Assembly (NCBI GenBank): GCA_030725745.1
Contig: JANRFH010000003.1
Span: 1-64,000 of the forward strand
Reading direction: 5' to 3'
Source: Akkermansiaceae bacterium
GTDB lineage: Bacteria > Verrucomicrobiota > Verrucomicrobiia > Verrucomicrobiales > Akkermansiaceae
DNA length: 64,000 nucleotides
The position numbers were made by a program, and so were the translations under genes. Below are positions 52,399 through 60,095 of the stretch, piece after piece; position 1 is the first letter of the stretch; every line of letters begins with the position of its first letter. A model generated the notes under the pieces. It searched no databases and was not told where the DNA came from. It worked only from the letters and a program-made list of their open reading frames with translations.

Positions 52399-53625
52399 TC
52401 AAAGCACCTTTTTCACCAGCACCATCACGTTCTCCACGTGCCTCGTGTGCGGAAAAAGATCGAAAGGCTGCACCTCCTCCAGCACATACCCCGACTCGCG
52501 CAATATCTTGTAATCCCGCACCTGCGTCGCCGGATCACATGACACATAAATCACACGCTCCGGCCCATAAGCCACCAGCTGCGCTAGAAACTCCGGCGTA
52601 CTCCCCTTCCTCGGCGGATCGATGATCACCGCCGTCTCCTCCGGCGGCGTATCGATCTTCGCGAAAATCTCCTCCGCATCCGCCTGCAAGATACTCACAT
52701 TCGTGAAACCATTCAGCGCCACATTCCTCCCCGCCCACTTCGCGCCCGCCTCATTCACCTCCACACCCATCACCTTCTCAAAACGCCCCGCCAGGCACAG
52801 CCCGAAGAGACCCGCCCCGCAATACGCATCCACCAGGTATTTCGCCCCGCCCGCCAGCGCCTTCTCCCCCACATAGCCCGTGAATTTAGGCAAAATGAAC
52901 GGATTGTTCTGGAAAAACTCCCCCGCCACAAAGTCGAACTTCACCCCGCCCACCTCCTCACGCGCAATCGCTTTAGGATTCCGCTCCACCCGCCCCTCCG
53001 TCGCCCGCAACAGCACCGTCGCCCCGCGCTTGAACTGACGCCCGTTCGCCCGCAAATCCGCATGCACCTCCGGCAGCGCCGCATTGATCTCCTCCATCGC
53101 AATCGGGCAATTCTCGACATTCACCAGCTCACGCCGCCGCCCCACCTGCAGAAATCCAATCTCCTTCACCACCCCATCCACCGGCTTCTCGAAGTGCGGC
53201 GTGATTTTAGAACGGTAATTCCACACCTGCCCCGAGCTCTCGCACGGATTCACCTCACGCTCCTCCCCCGCCATGTGTTTCAGCAGCTCCCACACCTGCC
53301 TCGTCTTCCACGCCAGCTGCTTCTCATAGGAAAGGTGCTGATACTGGCAGCCCCCACACTCCCCGAACAGCGGGCAACCCGGCTTCACCCGATCCGGAGA
53401 CTCCTCCAGCACCTCCACCAGATCCCCCTGCGAGTGATTCTTATCGTTTCTGAAAATCCTCGTCCTCACCAGCTCCCCCGGCAGCGCGTAGGGCACAAAC
53501 ACCACCCAACCATCCACCCGGCCAACACCCGCCCCCAGATTCGTCAGCGCATCGATGCGCACATCAATCTCCTCATGGTATTCAAACGGCGTCGGGACAA
53601 ACTTCTTCGGCGGGCGGCTGTGCAT
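52399..53625 (-). CDS. TrmA/RlmD-type 23S rRNA (uracil-C5)-methyltransferase
   Basis: The 408-residue protein has a TRAM domain (about 15-75, VRIDALTNLGAGVGRVDGWV), a 4Fe-4S cysteine set (CPLFGECGGCQYQH about 85-98, plus NCPIAM about 168), a SAM site (LVDAYCGAGLFGL) and the catalytic IDPPRKGS and YVSCDPATQVRD elements with the nucleophilic Cys. It most likely modifies U747 or U1939 of 23S rRNA. The exact site within the RlmC/RlmD/TrmA group is not decided. The start is ATG 53625. It lies next to the cassette island. Confidence 0.85.
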   Translation of the reverse strand: MHSRPPKKFVPTPFEYHEEIDVRIDALTNLGAGVGRVDGWVVFVPYALPGELVRTRIFRNDKNHSQGDLVEVLEESPDRVKPGCPLFGECGGCQYQHLSYEKQLAWKTRQVWELLKHMAGEEREVNPCESSGQVWNYRSKITPHFEKPVDGVVKEIGFLQVGRRRELVNVENCPIAMEEINAALPEVHADLRANGRQFKRGATVLLRATEGRVERNPKAIAREEVGGVKFDFVAGEFFQNNPFILPKFTGYVGEKALAGGAKYLVDAYCGAGLFGLCLAGRFEKVMGVEVNEAGAKWAGRNVALNGFTNVSILQADAEEIFAKIDTPPEETAVIIDPPRKGSTPEFLAQLVAYGPERVIYVSCDPATQVRDYKILRESGYVLEEVQPFDLFPHTRHVENVMVLVKKVL

Positions 53626-53727
53626 CTCCCGCTAGATAAGTCATTTCCCCCAAGAAAGGAACCGCGATTTAAAATCGCGACGGCAACCGGTGATGGGGAG
53701 GGGATTTGGGAGATTCAACGCAGCATA

Positions 53728-53760
53728 TTGTTAGGCTTCTTCTTGATTTGTTAGAACAGG
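53728..53760 (-). repeat. attC-like half site downstream of yafQ
   Basis: On the minus strand two YYTAAC words, TTCTAACAAA and GCCTAACAAT, follow the yafQ stop. GCCTAAC is a perfect RYYYAAC core. A matching GTTRRRY partner was not found, so this looks like a left arm whose other half is lost or diverged. A separate CGCGATTT/AAATCGCG hairpin lies at 53663-53679. Confidence 0.35.
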
Positions 53761-54017
53761 TCTGAATGTGTGCCGGTTCGACCGAGCGTCAAGACGTCCG
53801 GAGCAACCTTGTAGATCAAGATCCAGTCGGGCTCTATGTGGCAGTCACGCCATCCTGACCAATTGCCTGACAGAGGATGATCGGCGAATCGTTCAGGCAA
53901 GGTGTCTCCAGCGACGAGCAGATCCACGATCGCCTTGAGCTTGTCTAGATCCTTGCCACGTTTCTTCAGCTTCTTAACGTCCTTCTTGAATGAGCTGGGC
54001 TGAACTACCCTCATCAT
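53751..54017 (-). CDS. yafQ: YafQ-type mRNA interferase toxin
   Basis: The 88-residue basic protein has the RelE/ParE-fold YafQ pattern: FKKDVKKLKKRGKDLDKLKA, then LPERFADHPLSGNWSGWRDC and HIEPDWILIYKV, with a late His/Asp (TGTHSDLF) like the YafQ catalytic C-terminus. It would cleave ribosome-bound mRNA and be blocked by its antitoxin. The start is ATG 54017, overlapping the antitoxin stop (TGATG); TTG 54023 is less likely. Confidence 0.88.
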   Translation of the reverse strand: MMRVVQPSSFKKDVKKLKKRGKDLDKLKAIVDLLVAGDTLPERFADHPLSGNWSGWRDCHIEPDWILIYKVAPDVLTLGRTGTHSDLF

Positions 54018-54271
54018 CACCAAGATGCGTAAAGCTCTTCAGTGCTGTCGAACGTCTCGACATCCTCTCCACTGTCAGCCATGGAAAGCACCCTAGCTGT
54101 CTCGGCATTCGGCGTCCTCAGCTCCACTGGAAACTCCCCACGCATGGCAATCTGCCGATAAAGCAATCGAATGGCCTCGGTCGGCGTCAATCCGATGGCT
54201 TCAAGAACGCGCTCGGTCGCGGCCTTAGTAGCCGGATCGATTCGAGCGTGGATTACTGCGGTCTGCGCCAT
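54017..54271 (-). CDS. dinJ: DinJ/RelB-family antitoxin
   Basis: The 84-residue protein has the ribbon-helix-helix start AVIHARIDPATKAATERVLE and the DinJ continuation AIGLTPTEAIRLLYRQIAMR. This N-terminal part dimerises and binds the operator, and the C-terminal tail wraps the toxin. It lies just upstream of yafQ with a one-base overlap, so the two form a type II toxin-antitoxin operon. An AT-poor promoter region with a TACACT word lies immediately upstream. Confidence 0.88.
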   Translation of the reverse strand: MAQTAVIHARIDPATKAATERVLEAIGLTPTEAIRLLYRQIAMRGEFPVELRTPNAETARVLSMADSGEDVETFDSTEELYASW

Positions 54272-54325
54272 GGCAAAAGTGTATCACGCTTGGCACACAG
54301 AGCGAGCAGTTATTTTTCTTGCCTA

Positions 54326-54406
54326 GCGTTAGAGTGGTGGCACGCCTAGAGAAAGCACCGTATTCATCTGGTGGCCGGTTCGGCGTTGCCACTCACGCCT
54401 TGTTGT
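54326..54406 (-). repeat. attC-like palindromic site 2 (81 bases)
   Basis: On the + strand the left end reads GCGTTAGAGTGGTGGCA and the right end TGCCACTCACGCCTTGTTG. GAGTGG-x-x-GCA and TGCCACTC are imperfect inverted arms. On the minus strand, CAACAAGGCG sits at the 3' end of the 54364-54903 gene, overlapping its last codons, as expected for a cassette recombination site. The outer core is not the canonical GTTRRRY. Confidence 0.45.
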
Positions 54407-54903
54407 GCTTGGTGGTTTTCGGTCGATTCCGGAACGTGGCGATGCACCAAATCCGAAGCTTCGATCACCCAGACCGCTCCATCTGCCCACTCAATCGTGT
54501 GCAGGAGATTGTCCTTATCGGTCAGCGTGAACTCGTCATACCGCCAATCGCCATGAATTCCTTGAGACGACTCCGCCATCCTCAGTTCGTAGCGATATAC
54601 GATCGGGTAGTGCAGCACGATCGTTCCAGAATACGCGGAATGTAGCTCGATCTCGATCCACGAGAACTGATGATTGTCCCAAGTGGGAGCTCCGTGGTCA
54701 CCCATTCGGAACGCGACGAGTCGGGAATCATGTGGAGCCTCGGCCAGATCGAACTGATACCACCAACTCGACGTCGCGATCTCAAACGCTGACGCGGGAA
54801 ATTTGTCTTTGAGCGCCTCAAGATGAGCTTGGTAGTCGTCCCAATTCTTGCGCGCCTCGTCAATGGAGTCGTTGTCTCGGTTGGCGGCTAGAATGAAGGA
54901 CAT
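54364..54903 (-). CDS. Cassette-borne protein of unknown function
   Basis: The 179-residue acidic protein has no signal peptide and no recognisable motif. It contains ASAFEIATSSWWYQFDLAEA, WDNHQFSWIEIELHSAYSG, YELRMAESSQGIHGDWRYDE and WVIEASDLVHRH. The regular strands and Trp content suggest a compact beta-rich fold, perhaps an immunity-type protein; that is a guess. It sits alone between attC-like sites 2 and 3. The site-3 end is only about ten bases upstream of its ATG, and its last codons run into site 2. Confidence 0.65.
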   Translation of the reverse strand: MSFILAANRDNDSIDEARKNWDDYQAHLEALKDKFPASAFEIATSSWWYQFDLAEAPHDSRLVAFRMGDHGAPTWDNHQFSWIEIELHSAYSGTIVLHYPIVYRYELRMAESSQGIHGDWRYDEFTLTDKDNLLHTIEWADGAVWVIEASDLVHRHVPESTENHQAQQGVSGNAEPATR

Positions 54904-54912
54904 TTTTTGGCA

Positions 54913-54993
54913 CGTTAGAGTATAGGCGACCCGGGGGAAAGATCGGATTTTATCAGACGGCTGTCTCGGGGTCGCCTACTACGCCTTGTTAGC
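54913..54993 (-). repeat. attC-like palindromic site 3 (81 bases)
   Basis: On the + strand the left end reads CGTTAGAGTATAGGCGACCC and the right end contains GGGTCGCCTACTACGCCTTG followed by TTAGC. TAGGCGACCC/GGGTCGCCTA is an exact ten-pair inverted repeat. Site length (81) and both outer words (CGTTAGAGT, ACGCCTTGTT) match site 2. On the minus strand GCTAACAAGGCG begins seven bases after the stop of the gene at 55000-55410. Confidence 0.5.
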
Positions 54994-54999
54994 TTTCTT

Positions 55000-55410
55000 C
55001 TATTTGATTGTGGTCTCGATGTTCACGTCCTGTCCGAACTCTTCTTTGAGCGCCTCATCGAGCGGTTTGGAATTCTTCAAGCTCTTCTCTGAAATAGCTT
55101 GGGCTTCTTCGGCAATACGATTGAAATACTCCTCGGAATCCACGTGGATCTGATCACTCAACGCTGACAGCCAGTAAGGATCCGACTGAAGAAATCGATA
55201 CTCTCCGACAACGAACGTAAGACAATTCTGACGTGCCCTTTCAGTCTCGCCCTTCTCAAGTGTCTTTAGAAGAGTAACGTGTTTGAATAGGTTCGTGCGA
55301 TTATTCCGCTTGGAAGCAGCGGTGTTCCCCATCACGAAGCCAACGCTCCAAACAGCGAGGACGAAGACTAATAATCCCAACGCTACGAACGCTTTTTGTC
55401 TTCTCTTCAT
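55000..55410 (-). CDS. Cassette-borne single-pass membrane protein of unknown function
   Basis: The 136-residue protein has an N-terminal basic stretch and membrane helix (FVALGLLVFVLAVWSVGFVM) and a helical, charged extracytoplasmic part (HVTLLKTLEKGETERARQNC, then EYFNRIAEEAQAISEKSLKN). Function not recognised. Its ATG is six bases after the right core of attC-like site 4 and its stop is seven bases before site 3. The gene therefore fills one cassette almost end to end, a typical layout for integron cassettes. Confidence 0.65.
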   Translation of the reverse strand: MKRRQKAFVALGLLVFVLAVWSVGFVMGNTAASKRNNRTNLFKHVTLLKTLEKGETERARQNCLTFVVGEYRFLQSDPYWLSALSDQIHVDSEEYFNRIAEEAQAISEKSLKNSKPLDEALKEEFGQDVNIETTIK

Positions 55411-55416
55411 TTATTA

Positions 55417-55474
55417 GCTAACAGTGTTATTCGTAGGAGGTCACCGGGTGATATCTACGATGACCATTGTTAGG
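55417..55474 (-). repeat. attC-like palindromic site 4 (58 bases)
   Basis: GCTAACAGTG (55417-55426) and CCATTGTTAGG (55464-55474) are inverted outer cores. Inner arms CGTAG (55432-55436) and CTACG, with GTCACC/GGGTGA at the tip, complete the hairpin. On the minus strand it reads CCTAACAATGG...CACTGTTAGCT, so both cores are in the canonical inverted orientation. It is the best attC candidate of the set. Confidence 0.55.
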
Positions 55475-55668
55475 AGTCTTGTGTCCTGATCCTTGTAATG
55501 ACAAGGAATTTGTCGTGAAACGTGCGTATATCAGGTCAGATTCCCGGGACATTTGCGGATGGAGTTCGCCTCTTGATATCACACCTGCTTCCGTGCGTTC
55601 CGCAGGATGAATTGGAGGAGAGTTGCCGCTATTCGCGGGACAATGGTGTGGGCAAAAACCTGCCGGGA

Positions 55669-56349
55669 CTACTCCGTGTCCATGACCTTGCGGAGCATGA
55701 TGTTCCGATACATGACATCGCTGCCGTGATCTTGGAGGTGGATGGGGCCGGGGTTGGCGGCGAAGTCTTTGACATCCTTGTATTTGCTTTTGGCGAAGGC
55801 TGCCTTCCACTCGTCGGAGCCGACTTCGATCTCCATGACGAGCTCGCCGTTGATCCAGTGCTGGAGGGTGTTGCCGACGGCGAGGATGCGGGCGGTGTTC
55901 CACTCGGTGCCGGGGGCGTTGACCTTTTTCTTGTCTTCGTCGGCGCCTTTGAGGGCGTAGAGGCAGGCGACTTTGTTTTTCTCGGTGCCGGCGTCATCGT
56001 AGACTTGGTATTCGAGGCCGATGGATTCGTCGTTGACGCGGTATTTGACGCCGCTGTTGCCGCCTTCGCTGATGATGAATTCGAATTTCAGCTCGAAGCT
56101 GAAATAACCGTGTTCCTTTGTGATGATGTGGCCGCCGCGGCCTTCGGCGCTTTTGTCGAGCTTGAGCACGCCGTCTTTGATCGACCATTGTGGGCCGGCT
56201 TCGGGGTGTTTTTCGCGGCTTCCGGCGGAGCCGTTTTGCCAGAGTTCGAGGCTGTCGTTTTCGAGGAGATTCACCCAGCCGTAATCGCCTTCGGGATCTG
56301 CGGCGTGGGCGGTGAGGAGGAGGAAGGGGAGCAGGAGTAGTTTTTTCAT
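55669..56349 (-). CDS. Secreted DUF1080 protein (3-keto-disaccharide hydrolase type)
   Basis: The 226-residue protein has a signal peptide (KKLLLLPFLLLTAHAAD) and one concanavalin-like DUF1080 sandwich: GYFSFELKFEFIISEGGNSG with VKYRV, GLEYQVYDD, EWNTARILAVGNTLQHWING and PGPIHLQDHGSDVMYRNIML. Characterised relatives cleave 3-keto-glycosides in the periplasm; substrate here is unknown. It is the last gene of a three-gene operon, nine bases after the propeller gene. A 194-base stretch up to attC-like site 4 is otherwise empty. Confidence 0.85.
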   Translation of the reverse strand: MKKLLLLPFLLLTAHAADPEGDYGWVNLLENDSLELWQNGSAGSREKHPEAGPQWSIKDGVLKLDKSAEGRGGHIITKEHGYFSFELKFEFIISEGGNSGVKYRVNDESIGLEYQVYDDAGTEKNKVACLYALKGADEDKKKVNAPGTEWNTARILAVGNTLQHWINGELVMEIEVGSDEWKAAFAKSKYKDVKDFAANPGPIHLQDHGSDVMYRNIMLRKVMDTE

Positions 56350-56358
56350 GAAAGGAGA

Positions 56359-57858
56359 TTATTTCGCGGGGATTTCTCTGACGGTGTAGCAGACGAGTGG
56401 GTTGAGAGACATGGGGAAGGAGAATTCATAGCAGAAGTCTTCCTTGTGCGCGGAGCCGAGGGCGATGTCGAAGACCTTGCCGGAATCGTCCGCCGGGGTG
56501 AAGGCGAGGGTGACTTCTTCCTTGTCGATCTGTTTCGAGCCGTAGCTCGCATGATAGTCGAAGGTGTAGCGGCTGAGGGTGACCTTTTCCAGGGTGGAGG
56601 TGTCTTCGATTTTTTCCAAGAACTCCACGCGGAAGCCATCGGGGCGGATGGTGATGTCTTTCACATCTTGGAAAGGGGCTGCGCCGGTGTAAGTGATGCG
56701 AGCCATACCCTCGCCGCCGGGCCATGAGAGGTGGGTGCTGCCGAGGATGAGGCTGGCGTTGCGATCAAAGGCAAGGCGGTTGATGCCCATGTCGAGGCCG
56801 CTGCCATCGACGAATGGGGTGCAAGCGCCTTGGGTGACACCGTTTACCTCTTCAAGCATGAGGCGGATGACACGGGATTTGTTCATTTCACCGATGAGCA
56901 TCTGCCCGCCGAAGGGGCCGAAGCCCTCAGGGATGAGGATGGGCTGGGTGGGGGAATTCGCCATGGTGGATTGGGGGAACCAAACGGCGGCGGGGGTGCG
57001 CATTTTTTCAAGCTCCGCTATGGGAATATCGAGGGGATTGGGGCCATCGTAGCCTTCTGTCCAAGGAAGGCTGGCGGGGTGGCCGTAGAACTTTCCTTTT
57101 TCGATGTGATGCAGCTTGCTGGTGCCGAGCCAGTCGCCTTGGTTGTCGGAGACGTAGAGTTTCCCCTCGGCATCGAAGCCGAGGCCGTTCGGGGAGCGCA
57201 CGCCGGATGCCCAGGGGGTCATCTCGCCGGTTTCGCCGTCGATTTTGACGACCCAGCCACGGTAGGGCACGCGGGAATACATGCGGCCCGCATCGTTTTT
57301 GACTTTCTTCCAGTGCTCACCGTCTCCGTAGAAATCCTCGCGCGGCAGGCCGAGCTCCAGCCACTCGCCGCGAATTTCTTCCCGGATGGGTGCGCCGTTC
57401 GAGGCGACGTTGAGAGAGACGAAATAATTGCCATCCTTATCTTTCAGGGGGCCGAAGGCGAACTCGTGGTAGTTCCCGCTCATTCCGAAATCATCGCAGA
57501 GGTTCCGGTAGATGTCTGCGAGGCCGTCGCCATCGGTGTCTGAAATGCGGGTCAGCTCGGGACGCTGCATGACCGTGATGTTGTTGTCATCCTCGGCGAC
57601 GAGTCCTAGTGGCTCGTGCAAGCCGCTTGCGAAAAGCGACCAGCTTTTCTTCTCGGGATCGTAGAGGCGCACTTCGCCATCGTGGAAGGCGACGGCGATT
57701 TTCCCGTTCGGCATGATATCGATGCCGCCGACTTGGCGGTCTTTTCCTGGCTCTACCAAGATGGACTCAATATCAAAAGCAGGGTGCTGCGCTGCGCAAA
57801 GTGCTGCCGAGGCAGCAAGCGCGAAGAGGGTCTGGAGATTGGTTTTCATGAAATTCAT
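56359..57858 (-). CDS. Secreted beta-propeller protein (sorbosone/glucose dehydrogenase-like)
   Basis: The 499-residue protein has a signal peptide (NLQTLFALAASAALCAAQ) and six-bladed propeller strands: VGGIDIMPNGKIAVAFHDGE with VRLYD, TRISDTDGDGLADIYRNLCD, YRGWVVKIDGETGEMTPWAS, SPNGLGFDAEGKLYVSDNQG and ILGSTHLSWPGGEGMARITY. These are typical of the PQQ-dependent sugar dehydrogenase-like group enlarged in Verrucomicrobiota; PQQ binding is not shown. It begins in an ATGA overlap with the cupredoxin gene. A second ATG at 57849 is also possible. Confidence 0.8.
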   Translation of the reverse strand: MNFMKTNLQTLFALAASAALCAAQHPAFDIESILVEPGKDRQVGGIDIMPNGKIAVAFHDGEVRLYDPEKKSWSLFASGLHEPLGLVAEDDNNITVMQRPELTRISDTDGDGLADIYRNLCDDFGMSGNYHEFAFGPLKDKDGNYFVSLNVASNGAPIREEIRGEWLELGLPREDFYGDGEHWKKVKNDAGRMYSRVPYRGWVVKIDGETGEMTPWASGVRSPNGLGFDAEGKLYVSDNQGDWLGTSKLHHIEKGKFYGHPASLPWTEGYDGPNPLDIPIAELEKMRTPAAVWFPQSTMANSPTQPILIPEGFGPFGGQMLIGEMNKSRVIRLMLEEVNGVTQGACTPFVDGSGLDMGINRLAFDRNASLILGSTHLSWPGGEGMARITYTGAAPFQDVKDITIRPDGFRVEFLEKIEDTSTLEKVTLSRYTFDYHASYGSKQIDKEEVTLAFTPADDSGKVFDIALGSAHKEDFCYEFSFPMSLNPLVCYTVREIPAK

Positions 57859-58910
57859 TTGGCTGGGATGGTGAGTTGGAGTCCTGTGGCTTCCTTGGGT
57901 GAAACGGTGATAAAGTCGCCCTCACGTATCCCAACATTGGGGATTACATTTCCCTTAGCGTAGACTTTCACGGGGGAAGTCGCGCCAGAGATTTTCAGGT
58001 CGATCAGGAGGCCATCGGATGTGCTAGTGATGAATTCCGAGACGCTGAGCCCGCCAATATCGTATTTGAACTCCGGTTTCCCATCGACGATACGGTAGCC
58101 CTTGTAATCCGGTTTCACCTCGGGATCATCAAGCTTGATCGCGTAGGTGAGTTCATCTCCGCCGCCGTTCCAGAATTCCTTGCCACGCATCTTCGCCTGT
58201 CGGTTGCCATTGGATCGGCTGGTATCTCCCAAATTTAGGAAATCGCCTGCCCATGCATAACGCAGGCGGCAATTTCCCGCATCCCAGCAGTAATTCATGT
58301 CATTCTCCAGAGCTACGGCGATGGCGGCTGGGCCCGCGTTTTCCAAGAAATGTCTCATGATAGATGGCCGCACTACTGCTGCCTTTGCTTCGGACAATCT
58401 CTTCGCGCCTTCGCGGGCAAACTGGGGGATGTTCTCATCGTTCTCAATCTTACCAGTTTTCACGCCGACATAGAGTGCACCATACATGATCATGGCGTGC
58501 CCTGGGTAGGTGCAGACATAATGATAAATCCCCGGCTCCTTCGGTGCCGTGAATGTGAATTCCTCAGATTGGTCGCCTTCTAGTAACTTCGAGTGCTGTA
58601 AAACGGCCTCATGCTTGGGGATGTAGTCGCGCAAAGCGGAGTCTGAGGCCACCTCCATGGAGGCTTTTTGTATCGCTTCGAGTGAGCCGGGCTTGATGAT
58701 GACGAGGTTGTGCGGTTGGTCACTGGGATCACGGTTGAGGAAACGGAAGAGCACGGTTTGGCCGGGTTCCATTTCCGCCCGTGGAGGATCGAATTGCAGT
58801 CCCTCGATGGCGCGGATGGTAATCGGGCGGCCGCTGACTTTTGGCTCAGCACCAGCAAGAGCCGTGAATGCCAAGAGCGACACTAGGCAGGTTGAAATTC
58901 CTTTTTTCAT
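57855..58910 (-). CDS. Secreted plastocyanin/azurin-like copper protein
   Basis: The 351-residue protein has a signal peptide (ISTCLVSLLAFTALAGAE) and an N-terminal cupredoxin domain (about 25-150). QPHNLVII supplies the first His ligand, and YHYVCTYPGHAMIMYG supplies Cys, His and Met in the C-x4-H-x-M arrangement. The second half (about 160-351) contains NYCWDAGNCRLRYAWAGDFL and a Lys/Asp-rich sandwich, a pattern I link to Verrucomicrobiota propeller operons. Electron transfer to or from the propeller protein is plausible but inferred. The start is ATG 58910. Confidence 0.82.
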   Translation of the reverse strand: MKKGISTCLVSLLAFTALAGAEPKVSGRPITIRAIEGLQFDPPRAEMEPGQTVLFRFLNRDPSDQPHNLVIIKPGSLEAIQKASMEVASDSALRDYIPKHEAVLQHSKLLEGDQSEEFTFTAPKEPGIYHYVCTYPGHAMIMYGALYVGVKTGKIENDENIPQFAREGAKRLSEAKAAVVRPSIMRHFLENAGPAAIAVALENDMNYCWDAGNCRLRYAWAGDFLNLGDTSRSNGNRQAKMRGKEFWNGGGDELTYAIKLDDPEVKPDYKGYRIVDGKPEFKYDIGGLSVSEFITSTSDGLLIDLKISGATSPVKVYAKGNVIPNVGIREGDFITVSPKEATGLQLTIPAK

Positions 58911-59055
58911 TTTGGTTACTAGGGGATTGGGATACGCGGTTCTCAAGGACAAAGTTTCACACAAACAGATGACCCGGGCGTGGAGCCACTTGAGAATGTG
59001 GAAAGGGAGGTGGCCTTTGCGTTGAAAAATCCTGCGCAGCATCCAGCATCGCCGC

Positions 59056-60075
59056 GTGATCGCCGCCGCCTACCCTCTCGCCCGCAAAATCCTTTTCTCC
59101 CTAGATGCGGAAGTCGCCCACCATACGAGCATGGCTGGACTGAGGTTTGCGGAGAAAACGGGGCTGCTGAAAGCGTTTTCCCCCGCCCCTCCAGAAACCG
59201 CCCCGGTGGAGCTGATGGGGCTTTCGTTTCCTAACAAAATCGGTCTCGCCGCTGGGCTCGACAAGGAGGGCAACACGATCGACGCGCTCGGGCGGCTGGG
59301 CTTTGGCTTCATCGAGATCGGCACGATCACTCCACGCCCGCAGGCGGGAAATCCCAAACCGCGCCTCTTCCGCCTGATCCCGCACGAGGCGATCATCAAC
59401 CGCATGGGCTTCAACAACCCCGGCATCGAAGTGGGGGTGGAAAACGTGCGCGCCCACAAGTCCTTCACCGGCCCCATCGGTTTCAACATCGGCAAAAACA
59501 AAGACACGCCCAACGAGAATGCGGCGGACGATTACCTCGCCTGCCTCGAAAAAGCCTACCCGGTGGCGGATTACATTGCGGTGAACCTTTCCTCGCCCAA
59601 CACCCCCGGCCTGCGCGACCTGCAGGCGGCGGATTCCTCGGCGCGGCTGCTCGCACTCTTGAAAACCGAACAGGAAAAGCTCGCCGCCAAGCACGGCAAG
59701 AAGGTGCCAATTCTGTTCAAAGTCGCCCCGGATCTCACGGATGAGCAGGTGGCGGATCTCGCGAAAGCTTTCCTCGATGGCGGCCTCGATGGCCTGATCG
59801 CGACGAACACGACACTCGACCGCGAGCTGGTAAAAGATCACCCGTGGGCAAACGAAGCGGGCGGGCTCTCGGGAAAACCGGTACGCGAGAAGTCAAACCA
59901 CGTGCTCGGTGCCTTCGCCTCTGCCTTTTCCGGAAAAATTCCCATCATCGGCGTCGGAGGGATTTCCTCGAAAGCGGATGCGGAGGAGAAATTCAAGGCC
60001 GGCGCGGATCTGGTACAGATCTATACAGCATTCGTCTATCAGGGCCCTGCCTTGGTGCGGGAGCTGGTTTCGTGA
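59056..60075 (+). CDS. pyrD: Dihydroorotate dehydrogenase (quinone), class 2
   Basis: PyrD oxidises dihydroorotate to orotate with quinone in pyrimidine synthesis. The 339-residue class 2 enzyme has the N-terminal membrane-association helix (YPLARKILFSLDAEVAHH), FPNKIGLAAGLDKEG, FIEIGTITPRPQAGNPKPRL, NRMGFNNPGIE, the Ser-type active loop AVNLSSPNTPGLRDLQ, LFKVAPDLTDEQV and IPIIGVGGISS. The start is GTG 59056; the gene is monocistronic, followed by the long intergenic inverted repeat. Confidence 0.95.
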   Translation: MIAAAYPLARKILFSLDAEVAHHTSMAGLRFAEKTGLLKAFSPAPPETAPVELMGLSFPNKIGLAAGLDKEGNTIDALGRLGFGFIEIGTITPRPQAGNPKPRLFRLIPHEAIINRMGFNNPGIEVGVENVRAHKSFTGPIGFNIGKNKDTPNENAADDYLACLEKAYPVADYIAVNLSSPNTPGLRDLQAADSSARLLALLKTEQEKLAAKHGKKVPILFKVAPDLTDEQVADLAKAFLDGGLDGLIATNTTLDRELVKDHPWANEAGGLSGKPVREKSNHVLGAFASAFSGKIPIIGVGGISSKADAEEKFKAGADLVQIYTAFVYQGPALVRELVS

Positions 60076-60095
60076 TCCATTTCAGAGAAAAGAAA

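Noticed and set aside
55522-56340. Long + strand frame across the DUF1080 gene
   Set aside because: Repetitive Val/Ala/Phe/Asp-rich shadow; the minus strand encodes a signal peptide plus a DUF1080 domain.
56731-57543. 270-codon + strand frame opposite the propeller gene
   Set aside because: Antisense shadow; the propeller protein has clear repeat strands and a signal peptide.
59101-59841. Minus-strand frame inside pyrD
   Set aside because: PyrD motifs are complete on the + strand; the antisense product has no family features.
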